From Toxonevra muliebris (Eukaryota; Arthropoda; Insecta; Diptera; Pallopteridae): DNA of 64,000 nucleotides. Numbering within the stretch: position 1 is the first letter of the stretch; each line of letters begins with the position of its first letter. This document shows, piece after piece, positions 11,432-21,719 of this stretch. The notes under the pieces are model-generated. The model ran no database searches and was not told the origin of the DNA. It saw only the letters and a program-made list of their open reading frames with translations. Position numbers and translations under genes: made by a program. Location: contig OY829326.1 of NCBI GenBank assembly GCA_963691655.1, positions 144,726,998 to 144,790,997 of the forward strand, read 5' to 3'.

Positions 11432-11869
11432 TATTATTATTTGAAAGAGGACGACTCGAAAGTCAGGCACTGCGACCTATAAGATCTATTGTACCAAAGC
11501 CCCAAGAAAGAAAGAAAGGCAGAGAGAAAGAAAGATAGATAAGAAACATACCCAAGCCGAAAATCGAACTCAGGTCTCCAGAGATAAGAGTCTGGCACTC
11601 TGCCACTAGAACACAGTGGCGATGGTAGGACCTACAGTTTAACGCCGATTCCGAATGGCTGTGTGGCAATTTTTTATCAGCTCGGTGGTTTTGCCATTAC
11701 CAACCAAGGTGTGTACTTGTACACATTCTTATAATTCTCATCCACTTCATATCGATAGTGAATATAAGAAGTTTATGAGAATTAACCACCAGACCAAGAC
11801 GGGAATCGAACCCGCAACCTTCTTAATGAAAGTCTACTGCACTATCCACTAGACAATCGAGGTGATCTT
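11432..11869 (-). mobile_element. Dimeric tRNA-derived SINE with 12-bp target duplication
   Basis: Read on the minus strand, the 5' unit (about 11869 to 11785) carries the box-B match GGGTTCGATTCCC and a TAGTGGATAGTG box-A-like motif. A second tRNA-like unit (about 11630 to 11555) has TAGTGGCAGAGTG and GAGTTCGATTTT. The 3' end finishes in an AATAATAATA tail. The flanks TAGGAGAACTAT at 11420-11431 and 11870-11881 are identical, a 12-bp duplication typical of LINE-mobilised SINEs. The insertion splits a LINE. The polymerase III boxes and tail fit a SINE; the family is not one I recognise. Confidence 0.75.
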
Positions 11870-11881
11870 TAGGAGAACTAT

Positions 11882-11980
11882 AAACACAATAAATCTTTGA
11901 GGTATATCACAATAGGCCCTAGATGGCCGCAGTGATCTGGGAAATTATTGCCCACCTTCGTATTAATCTAATCTAAATAT
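11882..11980 (+). mobile_element. 3' end of the LINE split by the SINE
   Basis: The sequence after the SINE continues the LINE that begins at 10615 and runs to a TAATCTAATCTAAA tail, a degenerate version of the CCTAA-type tails seen on other LINE copies in this window. Confidence 0.5.
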
Positions 11981-11984
11981 AAAC

Positions 11985-12399
11985 GCGGTGTTTCGGGTCG
12001 CTGGGGTGGAATTACTCCAAAATTGTAAGGCTTGGAAAGTTCGGTTGTTTAAGCATATCACCATTTTGTTTATGGGGAATAATTTTTCTAATGAATGTTT
12101 CTTACTTTTCTCAACAGTTGTTTGTTAAAAAACCTAAAAATGGCGGGGGGGAAAGGGGGATACTGGACTCGTTGGTGTAGAGGTTAAAAATTTTCAGATT
12201 TTCATCGTAAAAAGCTTTCTCTTTGACACCAAACACGTAATATAAAAAATTAGTGTAGCTTTAGGACCATTTTGGTTATTTTAAAGCAATTATTAAAACC
12301 CTACCCTATTTCTGAAATGTGAAAAACAAATGGAAAAACTCTAAAGAGGTTTATTATATTCCACAAAAATTTTCTCGATTTACTTTATTATAGATCTGA
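11985..12399. other. No gene recognised
   Basis: Spacer with a G-run near 12145. Nothing supported. Confidence 0.5.
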
Positions 12400-12407
12400 G
12401 ATCCATG

Positions 12408-13502
12408 CAAGGCCGTATTTAGGGGGAGGTTTTGGAGGTTCTGACCCCTCCCCCCTCCCCCCCCCCCGAAATGTGGAAACTTTATTCTAATTTTTGAGAT
12501 TAATTGCCAATGGATGGAAAAAATGTCAAAATAAAATCTATTTAACGATATTTTTGACTTCCATCGGTTTTTGTTTTTCTAAAAAGTCAAATATAAAAAA
12601 TAAATTTGAAATCTTAGTTACACTAAGCGATCAAATCCGATTTGTTTTCTTCGACATGAGGTTTGACTACGGATTCAAAAAGAGAAAGTGATACTGAGCA
12701 CTCCTGCTTTCATAGTTTTTCTGGGTCAGTAACTGTTTTTGATTTAAGGTTTCGTCCTGAATCAGTTTGAAAAGTTTAAAAATTAATAAAAATAGAAAAA
12801 ATTATCGGATCCTTGTAAAATTAGACTTGCTTGAACCCCATTTTTTCCTAAAACTTGACGTGATGGGAAGTTTTTGACCTCAGATTCGTGTTCAACGTGA
12901 AAAATTCTTTCGCAAAAACTCCATCTTATTAGCAAAACCCATCTTAAAATTAATTTTTTAACGCATTACTCAGAGCACCACGACTAGTAAGAACTCTTTC
13001 AATGCTGTGACTTCACGAATTTAGGGAATATTAGCTAACCTCATCCGGGTTCCTTATCATTGATAATGGCTCAAATTCCAAATGATGATCATTTGAAAAA
13101 AATGAGCCTCTACTATTTTTGGTAATTTTTTTGAGGTTGGGCACATCATCAGTAGTGGGAAGTCAATGAGTCATAAATGAGTTAACGAAATTATGTCCTT
13201 CGCGATAAAAAAAATGCATTAAAAAATTAAAAAATTTAATTTGATTATTTATTCAGTGAATTTTTTTGTCGCTTTTGGCCATATTTTTGAGGTTAAGTTA
13301 AAAAAAAAAAATCGGAAAATTTTCCTTAAAGTTTTAAGACATTCATTTACTTTTGTCCTTAGTCTGATAGGGTTCATCTAATGTATCATCGATTTAATTT
13401 ATTGTATTTAAAAATCAGTTTGATAAATATTATTCATGAATATTTTCTTCGAATGAAAACCCCCCCTCCTCCCCCTGAAAAGAATTTCTGGCTACGGCCC
13501 TG
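12408..13502. mobile_element. Non-autonomous hAT-type element, copy 1
   Basis: It begins CAAGGCCGTATTTAGGGGG and ends TTTCTGGCTACGGCCCTG, an imperfect inverted repeat of the CAGGGCCGTAGCCAG type common in hAT elements. Flanking octamers GATCCATG (12400-12407) and GCTCCATG (13503-13510) match at 7 of 8. A second copy lies in the same orientation at 41977-43053 and is closely similar along its length, which fixes both boundaries. The body has no long frame and a variable C-run near the left end. Confidence 0.8.
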
Positions 13503-13510
13503 GCTCCATG

Positions 13511-14080
13511 GGAATATATTTCTATATTTCTTCATTACTTGTGAAAATGTTGATTTTTCTAGACAGTGATATTAAGCTTTCTAGAAGGAAGAAGAATCTG
13601 GGAAATCACTGCAGATCTTTGCAGACGAGAAATTAATTCAATTTATAGTTAAAAATCACTTGAACGGGGAAGGGCGCTAGTTTTGTAGGACTCAGTGCAG
13701 GATGGGTGTCCAGATGGGCCGATTGAAAACCAATGAAAAAAGTAAGTTTTACTAAAAATTTTACCAATAATTTTACTAAAAAAGTACAATTTTACCAAGG
13801 TCCCACATAAAAATAGTACCGAATTTTACTTTAAAACAAACTTTCAGCTTAAGGGAACATTCCAGTTTAAAGTTTAAAGAAGATTGATTTTTGTATTTGA
13901 TATTTGGGTTCGTTATAGTTTCAAGAATACTCTCCTAAAATATTACTGAAAAATTTGAAGTAAAACGAAAATTATACATAAAATTGCGCCTTGGCGTACT
14001 GAAATAGAGACCTTACGCCCAAAAACAAGTTTTCTAGAAAACAGCTTTCAACGTAAACAATTATCTGGCTTCGAAATCGT
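13511..14080. other. No gene recognised
   Basis: Spacer with a run of TTTTAC-like motifs near 13745-13840. Nothing supported. Confidence 0.5.
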
Positions 14081-14084
14081 TACT

Positions 14085-14530
14085 CAGGGGTTTTCAGGGT
14101 CGCTTATTACAAATCTGATATAAGATTTTAAAAATGGCGGAAGAATATTTTAAATTTGAACGGATTCGCTTAAATTTCATTGGCCAGGGGTTTTTGGGGA
14201 CGCTGATTAGGAATCTGAGATCGGATTTTCAAAATGGCCTACAAAATTCGGTTTTCAAGGTCGCTGATTACAAATCTGACAATAAATTCGTAATCGGTGG
14301 CCCAGAAATACTTTAGCGACCAGTTTCATATTCGTCCAATCAATTTTTTTAAATTTTTTCCGCAATTTTGCATTTTTAAAAATCGAATGCCAGGTTCGTA
14401 ATGACCGTAAGCGACCCTGAGTAATGAGTTTCAAGTTGATCAGACCAAATTTTAAAAAATCTTCCGCCATATTGGTTCCGTCATTTCAAATTTTGAAAAA
14501 CCCGACCTCCGATTCGTAATCAGCATACTT
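14085..14530. repeat. Inverted array of ATGGCGGAAGA / GGTCGCTGATTAC units
   Basis: Plus-strand units near 14085-14310 repeat the pattern GGGTCGCTTATTACAAATCT ... AAAATGGCGGAAGA, with a period of roughly 95-100 bp. From about 14380 to 14530 the same units appear on the opposite strand (CTTCCGCCAT, ATTCGTAATCAGC, GCGACCCTGAGTAATG). The result is a foldback arrangement. The two short open frames here, 14134-14316 and 14255-14470, begin MAEEYFKF and MAEDFLKF because they read mirror-image copies of one unit, so they are not genes. Confidence 0.6.
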
Positions 14531-14639
14531 TTTTCTATCAAAATCGCCAAAAAAAAAAATGTTTTCTGATGTTGAAAATCGACGAAAGACTCAAAGCTCA
14601 AGCAAACATAAGGAGCGAAGAACATTCTAAAGTAGCACA

Positions 14640-15070
14640 TACATCGAGAAGAACAGCAAAATCAGAGCATTTAAAGTAGTTGACATAACTTGAAGACCTT
14701 TAGTATGCGCCAAGGATGGCTGACTAAAACTAATTTGCATGAACAAACAATTTTGTTCAAGTTTTAAATCTTAAAATTTATTTACAAAAACTTTAAACCC
14801 GTTTTTCTCAAAAGTATGTTTTTTGAACTGGTAGGGCTGATATCTCTAGTTCTACAGAACTGATTTTGAAAAACCAAAGTGCGTTTGATTCATTGTCATA
14901 GTGGCTAGAAGTGGAATGACAAAAATTGGAATATTACCTTCTCTATTTATTTCTACCACAGCAATTTAGGTTTCAATATATATATGGATGAGCTTTCAGT
15001 CCAAAGATTGGCAAAGTTTTGCCTCGGAGCCTTTTCAAATTTTTTTTAGATAATAAAATAAACCAAAAAT
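14640..15070. other. No gene recognised
   Basis: AT-rich spacer with no supported feature. Confidence 0.45.
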
Positions 15071-15340
15071 GGCCCATAAAACCCTGGCATAGATGGCACT
15101 TCAGTTTAGTTTTTTTCTGATTTTGCTAACTTTTGCTTTTGGGATCCTTCCTGAACAATTTTAAGGAAAAAATGGATTTCTTGGTTCAAAAAACTCTGGT
15201 TCATAGGATTTCCACCAGATCGGTCGGCCCATAGATGGCGCTTCATTATAAGAATAACTTTGATTTTTTTTGATTTTGCTAACTTTCGCTTTGGGGCTTC
15301 TTTAGGAATAATTTGAAGGTGAAAAGGATCTATTAAATAA
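15071..15340. repeat. Two-copy tandem duplication, period about 142 bp
   Basis: CATAGATGGC at 15088 and again at 15230 starts two similar blocks that each continue through TTCTGATTTTGCTAACTTTYGC and a CTTCCT/CTTCTTTAGGAA-like part. The duplication is diverged. A minus-strand frame crossing it (15106-15354) carries the duplication in its sequence and is not credited as a gene. Confidence 0.6.
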
Positions 15341-15345
15341 CAAAG

Positions 15346-17445
15346 GACTGTCACGAAAAATCCAGTGTGACTTCAACGACTAGGAGCCTAGTTGCCTCTT
15401 TTTCATCAATTTAATTTAATGGATAGTGTATTGAAAACCAGGTGTTTAAAACTAATAACACATTGTCAAATATGTAATTCAAATTTTTCTAAAAAATCTC
15501 TGTATATTACTACTAGGGTCCTACATAATTTCTTCACTTTTTCAAATAAGTTCGTCAGCTTTTTCTTTTTTCCCTAGAACATTTTTTGACATGAAGATTC
15601 TCGATTGAGAGACCTTAATCTTATACTTTATAAATTAGAATGGATAGTAAATTTAAAAATTAATTAATATTTATACCTTAACACACGAAGTTTCTCAATA
15701 CCAGCTGTATTTGAATTTTTGGTGGCAGTTGTAGCTAGATTACTAAGTGATAATAATCATAGTAGCAGTAGTTGATATTTGAAAAGTAAAAAAACTAAAT
15801 TATACCACCAACGAATTGTTAGAGAGATTATATTTCAATCAGATAAACGCACATACAAAAAATTTTCATGCTACTTGAGTTTGGTTCCATATAAATAGGA
15901 ATTTCGAGGATTATGTTTAACTCTACTTTTTTTATAATAAAAATCTTGGCTAGCAGCATGCAATAGCTATCGATATTTCTCATAAAAACGTTCGAAAAAT
16001 GAAGGCTCTACAAATTAACACTATCTAAGAACTATGTCAAATTGTTGTAGTTTTATTTCATATTTTCTATTTTTCTCTGTACTTCTCTTTCTTTCGCTAT
16101 TTTTTTTTTTTTTTTTTTTAATTTAATCTAAAAACTTTATAGCTTTATGATGTCATAAAACCAAAACCAAAGGATTCAATTATCCATTCATTGATTGTTC
16201 TCTTTTCCTATCAACATTTGCTTTCACTACTCCACTACTCCACTAACTACTTACTACTTCCTTTAACTACTGTTTGTTTTTGCTACCATTGTTCTATGCA
16301 CACAAAGACGCTTTTATTTTAATGACATTTCTCTAATTTTATGACCTTTTCTTATTATTATTTTTTTGCCTTCAATTTCCTTACTGCCAACTACTTTTTC
16401 TTATATAGTACATATCTATGAACATAATTTCTACCATATCTAAAATCGGTAGCTTGTCTTTCGGCCATAAAAACCTCAGCATGCATTATTTTCTCAAGCC
16501 ATAAATACTGATATTCCAGTAGTTGTCGGTTTGTATATGAATTTTTTTTTTCATAGATGGTGATGGGCTATAGTGGCTGTTGTTGTTATTGTTGCTCTTG
16601 TTGTTGTTGTTGCCAATTTGACATTTCAAAAATTTTTATATCTTTATTTTACAAGAAAGAATAAATAAAATAAAAATTATATTACTCTTATTATTTTGAG
16701 AAGAAAAACTATAAAAATTTCATCATTTCGGTTTTTGAAAAATGAATTTATTACTTATTTTTTATGGTGTATTTTTTTTTCTGTTCAAGTCATAAAAATC
16801 TACACCTGTATGTTGCTAGCAACCAAATGCATTATTACTTGTTTTTTTTTTGTTTCAGCTTTGATCTTGTTATAGATTTAATAAATAAATACTTTTTGAT
16901 TTGTTGTGGCATCGTAATCTCTGGGTGGTATTAAATGGCGCCAAGCCAAAATTTGCGGCATGATTTCGTATATATTTTAAAATTTATTTATTAAGATATA
17001 ATGATTCGGATTTATTTATATCTAGTTTTGTGCTAGGTTTTATTTCTTTGATGGCTATCAATGGAGAAATTTCTCTGAGTAGGAAATCGGTAATCCATTA
17101 AATTGAATATGAGATTGGGAAAAAACCTTCCAGTTGTTTTCTACCATACTTCCAATCAGATACTCATGCGTGGCTCCATCATGAATTTATTATCGACAGA
17201 GCTGGGAGCAATGATTCCATAAAGGAATTGAAAAAGTACTTGGAAACTAAGGGATTCCAAACATATAGTTTTTTGATAATTTTGTTCAAGATTTTTTTTG
17301 GGTTATTAAATTTATTTTATTTCATTCGAAAGCGTGGAAAATTTACTGCAAAACAGCGCATTTGAAATGAAATAAAATTAAAATTACATAACTAAAGATA
17401 TTAAGTCTGTTCACGTAGAGAAACATTTTGCTAATTTCACTAGGA
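15346..17445. other. No gene recognised; T-rich with simple repeats
   Basis: Two kilobases of AT-rich DNA with a T run at about 16098-16119 and a GTT microsatellite near 16577-16613. At 17197 CAGAGCTGGGAGCAATGATTC resembles a hAT-like terminus also seen at 63585, but no partner end was found. Confidence 0.45.
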
Positions 17446-17505
17446 GGTTAGGTTAGGTTAGGTTAGGTTAGGCTAGGTTAGGTTAGGTTAGGTTAGGTTA
17501 GGTTA
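17446..17505. repeat. (TTAGG)n tract
   Basis: About twelve pentamers of GGTTA, with one GGCTA variant, run directly into the R1-like element. TTAGG is the ancestral insect telomere repeat, but this tract is short, interstitial and not a telomere. Confidence 0.9.
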
Positions 17506-17506
17506 A

Positions 17507-19319
17507 CAGATGTTTTTGCAGTTACGCGACAGCGCAGAAACCGATCCATGGGGGATGGCATATACAACGGTTATGAGGAAGGTCAGAGGGTTAAGGGCCC
17601 CACAGCCCACCTGCCCCACACTGATGCAAAAAGTGGTGACCACACTCTTTCCCCCCCAGGAAGAACTTGCTCCACGACAACATAAGTGCGTGCAAGCACC
17701 AGAAGTCACCGCCAGCGAAGTGCTGGCAACGCTACGAAAGATTGCGGATAACAAGGCCCCAGGACTGGATGGCATCCCCAACGTTGCGCTCAAGGCGGCG
17801 ATCAAAGCTACACCGGAGGTGTTCGCGAAGCTTTTCAGCGCATGCTTGACAGAAGGAGTTTTTCCAGACACATGGAAGCGACAGCGGTTAGTCCTCCTAC
17901 TAAAACCAAAGAAGCCGCCGGATGAACCGGCATCCTACCGACCGTTATGCATGCTGGATACACTGGGCAAAGTTCTCGAACGCATTATAGGGGACAGGCT
18001 CCAGGAGTGGCTTGAAAAGCCAGGAGGGCTATCAGCACGACAGTTTGGATTCAGAAGAGGACGATCCACGGTCGACGCAATACAAACGGTGATGAATATT
18101 GCACGCGTGGCCACCAGCGGCAACCAATGGGGAAACGGCAAGAAGAAGTACTGCGCCGTAGTGACGTTGGACATCAAAAATGCCTTCAATTCGGCGAACT
18201 GGCCTCAGATTATGAGTGCACTGAGAGGATTCGAAGTACCGGAATACCTGTGGCAAATAATCGCAAACTACTTCGATAACAGAATTTTAATGTACGATAC
18301 TGATGACGGCGTGAAGCAGTATCGTGTCAAAGGAGGCGTTCCGCAGGGCTCCGTTCTCGGCCCAACACTATGGAACGCAATGTATGACGGCATCCTGCTT
18401 TCAACGGTTACTACGTCAGTAATCTTGTATGCAGCACCTATCTGGGCGGACAGCAAGAAAACACACCAGAAGGATGTCCGTGCGATATATAGGCTCAGTG
18501 CCCTGAGGGTTGCTAGCGCGTATCGCACAGTATCGGACGATGCTATTTGTGTCATAGCAAGTAAGGTGCCCATAGATTTACAGGCACAAGAGATGAAGCG
18601 GTTATATGGACGTGACACAAAATCAACCGAAGCCATAAGAAGAGAAGAAAGACAGCGTACCATCATGGAATGGCAGCGAAGATGGGAGTCATCCGAGAAG
18701 GGTAGATGGACCTACAATCTCATAACGGATATAGAAGAGTGGATATCACGCAGACATGGTGAACTGAATTATCACATAACGCAGCTGCTTAGTGGCCATG
18801 GGTGCTTCGAACAGTACTTGCATAAAATCAACACCGGAGAAAAAGACCCGTTTTGCCCAAGATGCCCAGAGGAACAGGAGAACGCGCATCATATACTTTT
18901 TAAATGCCGGCGTTTTAACAAAAACAGAGATGAGCTAGAGAAAGCCTTTGGAGAACCTCCTACAGAAAGAAATCTGACGACACAGATGTGTAACATAGCG
19001 GAAAAATGGATTGCAGCATGCAAGGTTGCTGCAGACACGATGACCACTCTGTATGATGCAGAACGTGCGCGCAAAGTCGAGCGCATGGCAAACACTACAA
19101 ATACGGAGCCAGATATAGTCAGCCGATGATAATACCGAACAGAATTGGACAGAAACCAATACTGACGATTGAGCACTAAGATTATTACGGCCTTCCGACG
19201 TAATACCTAACGGTGGTTCCGGGAGGAAATCCGTACGGACGAGAGGTGGTTTTAGCGTGAGAATGTCACGCACTGACTGGGTGGCTTTTTATGCTTTCCT
19301 CCTCGTTAACAAAAAAAAA
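17507..19319 (+). mobile_element. R1-clade (R1/TRAS/SART-like) LINE, 5'-truncated, between TTAGG tracts
   Basis: It consists of the 3' half of an R1-clade ORF2, a 180-bp 3' UTR and a nine-base poly-A, followed at once by GTTAGGTTAGG. The left boundary also abuts TTAGG repeats in the same orientation. A minus-strand relative (21720-22279) has the same arrangement, and 3' UTR relatives lie at about 19345 and 55385. Repeat-flanked placement resembles the telomere-repeat-specific TRAS/SART elements of insects; target specificity here is inference. Confidence 0.75.
17510..19129 (+). CDS. R1-clade reverse transcriptase, C-terminal part, lacking motif C
   Basis: This is a 539-codon uninterrupted frame. 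The palm motifs are clear: KAPGLDGIPN at residue 83, WKRQRLVLLLKP, SYRPLCMLDTLGK, QFGFRRGRS, motif A TLDIKNAFNSANW near residue 220 with the catalytic Asp, and motif B GGVPQGSVLGP near 276. The block carrying the catalytic YxDD/FADD of motif C should follow but is absent: YDGILLS joins directly to TVTTSVILYAAPIW. The deletion of an estimated 150 residues is in frame, so the frame stays open but the polymerase cannot be active. The C-terminus has the CPRCPEEQENAHHILFKC Cys/His cluster. The endonuclease and ORF1 are missing through 5' truncation. The first Met is simply the first in the fragment. Confidence 0.85.
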   Translation: MFLQLRDSAETDPWGMAYTTVMRKVRGLRAPQPTCPTLMQKVVTTLFPPQEELAPRQHKCVQAPEVTASEVLATLRKIADNKAPGLDGIPNVALKAAIKATPEVFAKLFSACLTEGVFPDTWKRQRLVLLLKPKKPPDEPASYRPLCMLDTLGKVLERIIGDRLQEWLEKPGGLSARQFGFRRGRSTVDAIQTVMNIARVATSGNQWGNGKKKYCAVVTLDIKNAFNSANWPQIMSALRGFEVPEYLWQIIANYFDNRILMYDTDDGVKQYRVKGGVPQGSVLGPTLWNAMYDGILLSTVTTSVILYAAPIWADSKKTHQKDVRAIYRLSALRVASAYRTVSDDAICVIASKVPIDLQAQEMKRLYGRDTKSTEAIRREERQRTIMEWQRRWESSEKGRWTYNLITDIEEWISRRHGELNYHITQLLSGHGCFEQYLHKINTGEKDPFCPRCPEEQENAHHILFKCRRFNKNRDELEKAFGEPPTERNLTTQMCNIAEKWIAACKVAADTMTTLYDAERARKVERMANTTNTEPDIVSR

Positions 19320-19344
19320 GTTAGGTTAGGTTAGGTTAGGTTAG
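19320..19344. repeat. (TTAGG)n tract between two R1-like fragments
   Basis: Five pentamers of TTAGG separate the poly-A of the R1-like element from the next 3' UTR fragment. Confidence 0.85.
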
Positions 19345-19572
19345 TTATTGACACAACACAAATAGATCCAAACAGCAGAATCAACAAACAGCATAAAGCT
19401 GAACCAGCCCTGGGAAGTAATACCAACTGGTAGTCCCGCGGGGAGAGTGGGAGGAGAGGAAGTAGGTGGTTTAGTCGGTAGGAATCCGACATAACCGTAG
19501 AACTGGAAATCTGCGGTATCTATGAAGATTTCCACCTGCCAACGTACAAAAAAAAAAGGTTAGGTTAGGCTA
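19345..19572 (+). mobile_element. 3' UTR of a second R1-like family, then poly-A and TTAGG
   Basis: This is a short non-coding segment ending AACGTAC, an A run and GGTTAGGTTAGG. It shares GGTAGTcCCG-, GGTGGTTTagTCGG- and GAATCCGACAT-type blocks with the 3' UTR of the element at 17507-19319 but is clearly a different family. It is also bordered on both sides by TTAGG pentamers, so two related families occupy the same tract. Confidence 0.6.
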
Positions 19573-19573
19573 A

Positions 19574-21095
19574 AAGGAAGTGCTCAGAAAACTGAGTGCC
19601 CACCCAAAATTTAGAGAGTAAAATAGTAAGAGAGCAAAAAGTAGCTGCAAGTTTCTACTAGTAAAATTTTTACTTGCAAAAATTTTTAGCTGCCGAAAAA
19701 AACGGTCACAAAATATCCAACGATTTCGTTTACGATCCTTCGTACTCCTTCGATGGATTCAGTTTATGCCAAGTAAATAAATCCAATTTCAGGGTTTTCG
19801 TTATGCATTGTGTACACGCTCAAGGGAAAGACAACTCCAGCTCCCCTCATCCCTGGGTGGCAAACAATCCACTGACACTTCAGCGTATTTCCGTTTTTGT
19901 CAATTTCAAATTCAGAAATTTACGAATGGAAAATAATCTGTTACAATTTCACTGTCATTTGATTTTACCTTCATAGTTCTTCAACAGCATTTTCAAATTC
20001 AACAACTCATACACATATTTAAGACACACTCGGTATATACTTACTTCCAGCTATATATGTCTATCTATTCATTGAAACCAAACATCAACCCATCAAATAT
20101 CATAGACTCATACAAACATACAATAAAACCTTAGTATATCTTTGGTATCCAACCATCCATAATATTCCATCACCATGGAACTTTACCTTAAAATCGCGTA
20201 TCGCATATCGCACCTGATGTGTTTTACTGGTGTTGGTGCTTTACTGATTTGTTATTATTGTTTTTGCTGCTGTTGTTGTTGTTGCTGTTTGTTGCTTCTA
20301 CTTTAATTCAAATTGCGGCGCTGTAATCATCCATTCGTATAATTGTCGATGCGTTAAGGTAATTGTACACCTTCCATCAGACTAACTACTAAGACTATTA
20401 CATATGTATGTTATGAGTAAAATGTTGGAACATATTTTCTGCAATTGCCTCCCTTCTTTTATTTCTCCTTCTTCCATTGCAATTGAGAAAAAGTTGGCGA
20501 TATTCAATTGTTGAATGAAATGCGTTGTTATTGTTCAAAAGCATGAGAAACTATTTTCATGTGAGAATTAAAAAATTCTGAAAAATTTAAAATGAAGTTA
20601 GCACTAGGGCTCGTCTGGATTGTTTAGATTTATAGTGCCGTGTCCTAAATTTCAGTTTCTCTAGATAAAATTTACACTGATAAGTCAGAAAATTTAATAA
20701 CACTAAGTCTCAGGCGTTGAAAATATGTATGCTTATAAACTGAAATGATTTTTACTCTAAGGAAATAAATAGAATGATACTCGATCTCATAAGATCTGAA
20801 CTAATCGCACTGTGCAAAACTGATTGCTGCTCTAAGACTGGGATGATAAGATGGAATTACTGCCTTTGCCAATCCAGTACAATAATGAGCCTCATAAAAA
20901 AAACTTGGTATTACTCTTTTGAAAATAGTTTGTGTGTTTTAGCCAGAGGTATTGGTGATTAAAGTGTAGTGAGTTATCATCATATTGGAATCACTACCTA
21001 CTAGATAGTCTCTCAATGCTGCCTAGCTCTTAATGAGATATCTTAACGTTTTAAGGTACACCTGTATTGAGTATCAGGAAATAATTATTTTATAA
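19574..21095. other. No gene recognised
   Basis: AT-rich DNA with a CTG/TTG microsatellite at about 20264-20295. A 100-codon frame at 19674-19976 has no recognisable motif and is not credited. Confidence 0.45.
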
Positions 21096-21099
21096 GAAG

Positions 21100-21719
21100 T
21101 TACAAAACCGATGAACTGGCAAGGCTAGGTACAAGATTCCCTACTTCTCAGCAAGTCCAAGACTTAGACAACCTGCGAATTGAGCGTACATAGGCAAATG
21201 TTTAACATAGCTGACAAGTGGAGAACGAGAAAAGTATACGTGCTCCTATACAAAACAGATCTGACGATCTTACAACTAGAGGAAGTCAAACTCGATTGCT
21301 TCTCTAAATAGATCTTCTATTAGAAACATTATAGCAATAATAACTGCGCATTTTTTGATTGGTAGATATGCCAGAAAATTAAGGCAGCCCTCAAGCGACT
21401 TCTGCAAAAGTTGACACGATGAGGAAAAGGAAGAAAAAACTTTCCACTTTCTTTAAAATTTAGAAAAGTTGGTCAAAACTACAAAATGGTTCAACTCTTA
21501 TTGAGCTCTTTAGCTCAAATTAAATCTGCTGGCATCAGAGTTTCTGAAATTTAGTAAAACACAAAGGTTCAATAAAGATTAGGGTAAGTGTGGATTATGA
21601 TTTGTTACAGCGGGCCTCATTGGCCTAAATATGACCTTCTATAGCACAGCAACTCAAAACTAATCTAATCTAACCAATCTCACCTAACCTAATCTAATCA
21701 AATCAAACCTAACCTAACC
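21100..21719 (+). pseudogene. Decayed LINE 3' region with CCTAA-rich tail
   Basis: It opens with DELARLGTRFPTSQQ, the last conserved RNase H block, and after several stops shows IGRYARKLRQPSSDFCKS and a DEEKEE stretch, the C-terminal Cys/His region shared with the fragment at 8512. A 3' UTR containing GCGGGCCTCATTGGCCTAAA follows, then a tail rich in CTAATCTAATC and AACCTAACCTAACCT up to 21719. An R1-like element is inserted directly into that tail. Confidence 0.6.

Noticed and set aside
11555..11869. Two apparent tRNA genes on the minus strand
   Set aside because: Box A and B-like motifs are present but the cloverleafs are incomplete, and both lie inside one unit with a 3' tail and target duplication, so they are SINE parts.
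17446..19572. True telomere or subtelomere
   Set aside because: The TTAGG tracts are at most about 60 bp, interrupted by LINEs, and flanked by ordinary sequence on both sides.
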